From the NCBI RefSeq assembly GCF_003399635.1, contig NZ_NBXB01000042.1:62001-126000 (forward strand): 64,000 nt of DNA, in the 5' to 3' direction. Each line of letters begins with the position of its first letter. Position 1 is the stretch's first letter. Made by a program: the position numbers and the translations under genes. Shown here piece by piece: positions 62,969 to 64,000 of this stretch. This DNA comes from Subtercola boreus (GTDB taxonomy: Bacteria > Actinomycetota > Actinomycetes > Actinomycetales > Microbacteriaceae). The notes beneath the pieces were generated by a model. The model worked only from the letters and a program-made list of their open reading frames with translations, did not search any database and was not told where the DNA came from.

Positions 62969-63726
62969 AGATCGTGGCGGTGTACAGCACCAAGGGCGGT
63001 GTGGGCAAGACGACCGCCGCGGTGAACCTGGCGTGGGAGGCCTCCCAGGACTTCCGCGTGCTGCTCTGGGATCTCGACCCCCAAGGGGCGGCGACCTATC
63101 TGTTGCAGGTGAAGCCGAAGCTCAAGGGCGGCGCCGAGGCCCTCGTCGACGGCACGACTCGGGTGCGTGCCGCGATCCGCTCGACGACCTTCGACCGCCT
63201 CGACCTCCTGCCGGCCGACGCCAGCTACCGGGAGCTCGATGTGGTTCTCGATCATGCGAAGGATTCGACGGGTCGGATCCGGCGCGTCCTCGAGCGTGTC
63301 GCGGACGACTACGACGTCGTCATCCTCGACTGCCCGCCCGGTGCGGGGCTCGTCGCAGAGAACGCGGTGCTCGCGGCCGATCTCGTGGTCGTTCCCCTCG
63401 TGCCGTCGCCGCTGTCGCTCCGATCCCTGGAGCAGGTCGTCGACTTCGTTGCCTCCTCACCGACCCGCTCCCCCATTCTCGGGTTCCTGTCGATGGTCGA
63501 CCGCCGGAAGGCCGTGCACCGCAACGCCGTGGTTCAGCTCCCGCGGGCCCACGAATCGGTGTCGAACATCGTCGTTCCGAATACGGTCGTCATCGAACGG
63601 ATGGGGAGCGAGCGAGCTCCCGTCGGCCTGTATGCACCCCAGTCCGAAGCCGCGCATGCGTACAGCGAGCTGTGGGTGCGCATCCAGTCGACGGTGAAGG
63701 CCAGACGGCGGAAGTCCAAACACTGA
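62965..63726 (+). CDS. ParA/MinD-like ATPase
   Basis: The 253-residue protein has the deviant Walker A KGGVGKTT at residues 10-17, switch LWDLDPQGAATYLL, and Walker B-like VVILDCPPG. It is a soluble SIMIBI ATPase. No parB lies beside it, so it may position something other than the chromosome or be an orphan. GGAGG precedes ATG 62965; the start overlaps the small upstream frame. Confidence 0.88.
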   Translation: MKIVAVYSTKGGVGKTTAAVNLAWEASQDFRVLLWDLDPQGAATYLLQVKPKLKGGAEALVDGTTRVRAAIRSTTFDRLDLLPADASYRELDVVLDHAKDSTGRIRRVLERVADDYDVVILDCPPGAGLVAENAVLAADLVVVPLVPSPLSLRSLEQVVDFVASSPTRSPILGFLSMVDRRKAVHRNAVVQLPRAHESVSNIVVPNTVVIERMGSERAPVGLYAPQSEAAHAYSELWVRIQSTVKARRRKSKH

Positions 63727-63778
63727 CGCGCACGCCCCCGGTGCAGACCAGACGCCCGCGCGGATGCAGACTGGAGGC

Positions 63779-64000
63779 ATGACCGAGCCCCAGGAAGCAC
63801 GCACTGCCGGACCCATCACCGTGGCCGTGACCCGCACCGTCTCTCCCGACCGGGCGCGCGAAGCCGCCGCCTGGGCGCGATCGGGGCAGGATCTCATCAG
63901 CACGTACCCCGGATACCTCGGGTCGGGGTGGATCAGGCCCGACCCGACGTCGGGCGACTGGCACATGCTGTTCCGCTTCGCCGACAGCGCCAGTCTCGAC
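63779..64000 (+). CDS. ABM-type monooxygenase domain protein, 3' end cut off
   Basis: ATG 63779 with TGGAGG upstream opens a frame that runs off the window after 74 codons. ITVAVTRTVSPDRAREAAAWARSGQDLISTYPGYLGSGWIRP...WHMLFRFADSASL matches the antibiotic-biosynthesis-monooxygenase fold. Members of this subgroup often have an additional membrane region downstream, which is outside the window. Confidence 0.75.
   Translation, partial: MTEPQEARTAGPITVAVTRTVSPDRAREAAAWARSGQDLISTYPGYLGSGWIRPDPTSGDWHMLFRFADSASLD

Overview
The window is 64 kb of GC-rich chromosome with almost no gaps between genes. Start codons are often GTG or TTG. The gene families point to an actinobacterium, most likely of the family Microbacteriaceae: decaprenoxanthin-type C50 carotenoid genes, an HspR/HAIR heat-shock circuit, a ClpB without N-domain, an MptB-type mannosyltransferase, and an LAxTG-type sorting signal. 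The genus cannot be told from the sequence. No rRNA, tRNA, CRISPR array, prophage or intact insertion sequence was recognised.

Layout. 0-12.3 kb: housekeeping and envelope genes (zinc metallopeptidase, HAD phosphatase, secreted LRR protein, DUF2207 and septum-formation-like membrane proteins, pyrE, exonuclease III, a large acyltransferase, three small cytosolic proteins). 12.4-16.7 kb: DUF6421 protein, L-threonine aldolase, nitroreductase and a MarR regulator. 16.8-20.2 kb: a phototrophy operon of a proton-pump rhodopsin, lycopene beta-cyclase (crtY) and a Brp/Blh carotene dioxygenase, transcribed away from the MarR gene across overlapping palindromes. 20.3-33 kb: acetyl-CoA synthetase, clpB, mptB, a HAD phosphatase, the dnaK-grpE-dnaJ-hspR operon and an MFS transporter. 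HAIR operators lie before clpB and dnaK. 33.2-39.7 kb: the C50 carotenoid operon crtE-crtB-crtI-crtYe-crtYf-crtEb with divergent idi. 39.8-50.6 kb: phosphatase, dcd, a Tat-exported flavoprotein, a very large secreted nuclease/5'-nucleotidase and an SMP-30 protein. 50.6-59.2 kb: an accessory zone full of decayed genes (DUF805 with an internal stop, frameshifted secreted protein, alpha/beta hydrolase, two DUF808 tails, a carboxymuconolactone-decarboxylase-like fragment, GAP-family protein, DUF1016 nuclease). Among them sit intact genes: an LAxTG-anchored amidase, an MNT nucleotidyltransferase bounded by 35-bp direct repeats, and a TetR/DUF3533 exporter pair. 59.2-64 kb: DoxX protein, a GNAT-AAA+ fusion, HxlR regulator, thiolase under a near-perfect palindrome, ParA and a truncated monooxygenase.

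How the genes connect. Lycopene is the hub. CrtE, CrtB and CrtI make it from IPP/DMAPP, which Idi balances. CrtEb with CrtYe/CrtYf would turn it into a cyclic C50 carotenoid. CrtY would turn it into beta-carotene, which Blh cleaves to retinal for the rhodopsin. The rhodopsin keeps the D-T-E proton-pump residues and a glycine where antenna-binding rhodopsins have one, so carotenoid antenna use is possible but unproven.

The most unusual non-genic signal is a set of intergenic palindromes of 49-59 bp. They have 9-15 bp perfect arms, and several share exact architecture: three have 41-nt loops, and two share a nested hairpin. They may form one or more undescribed repeat families.
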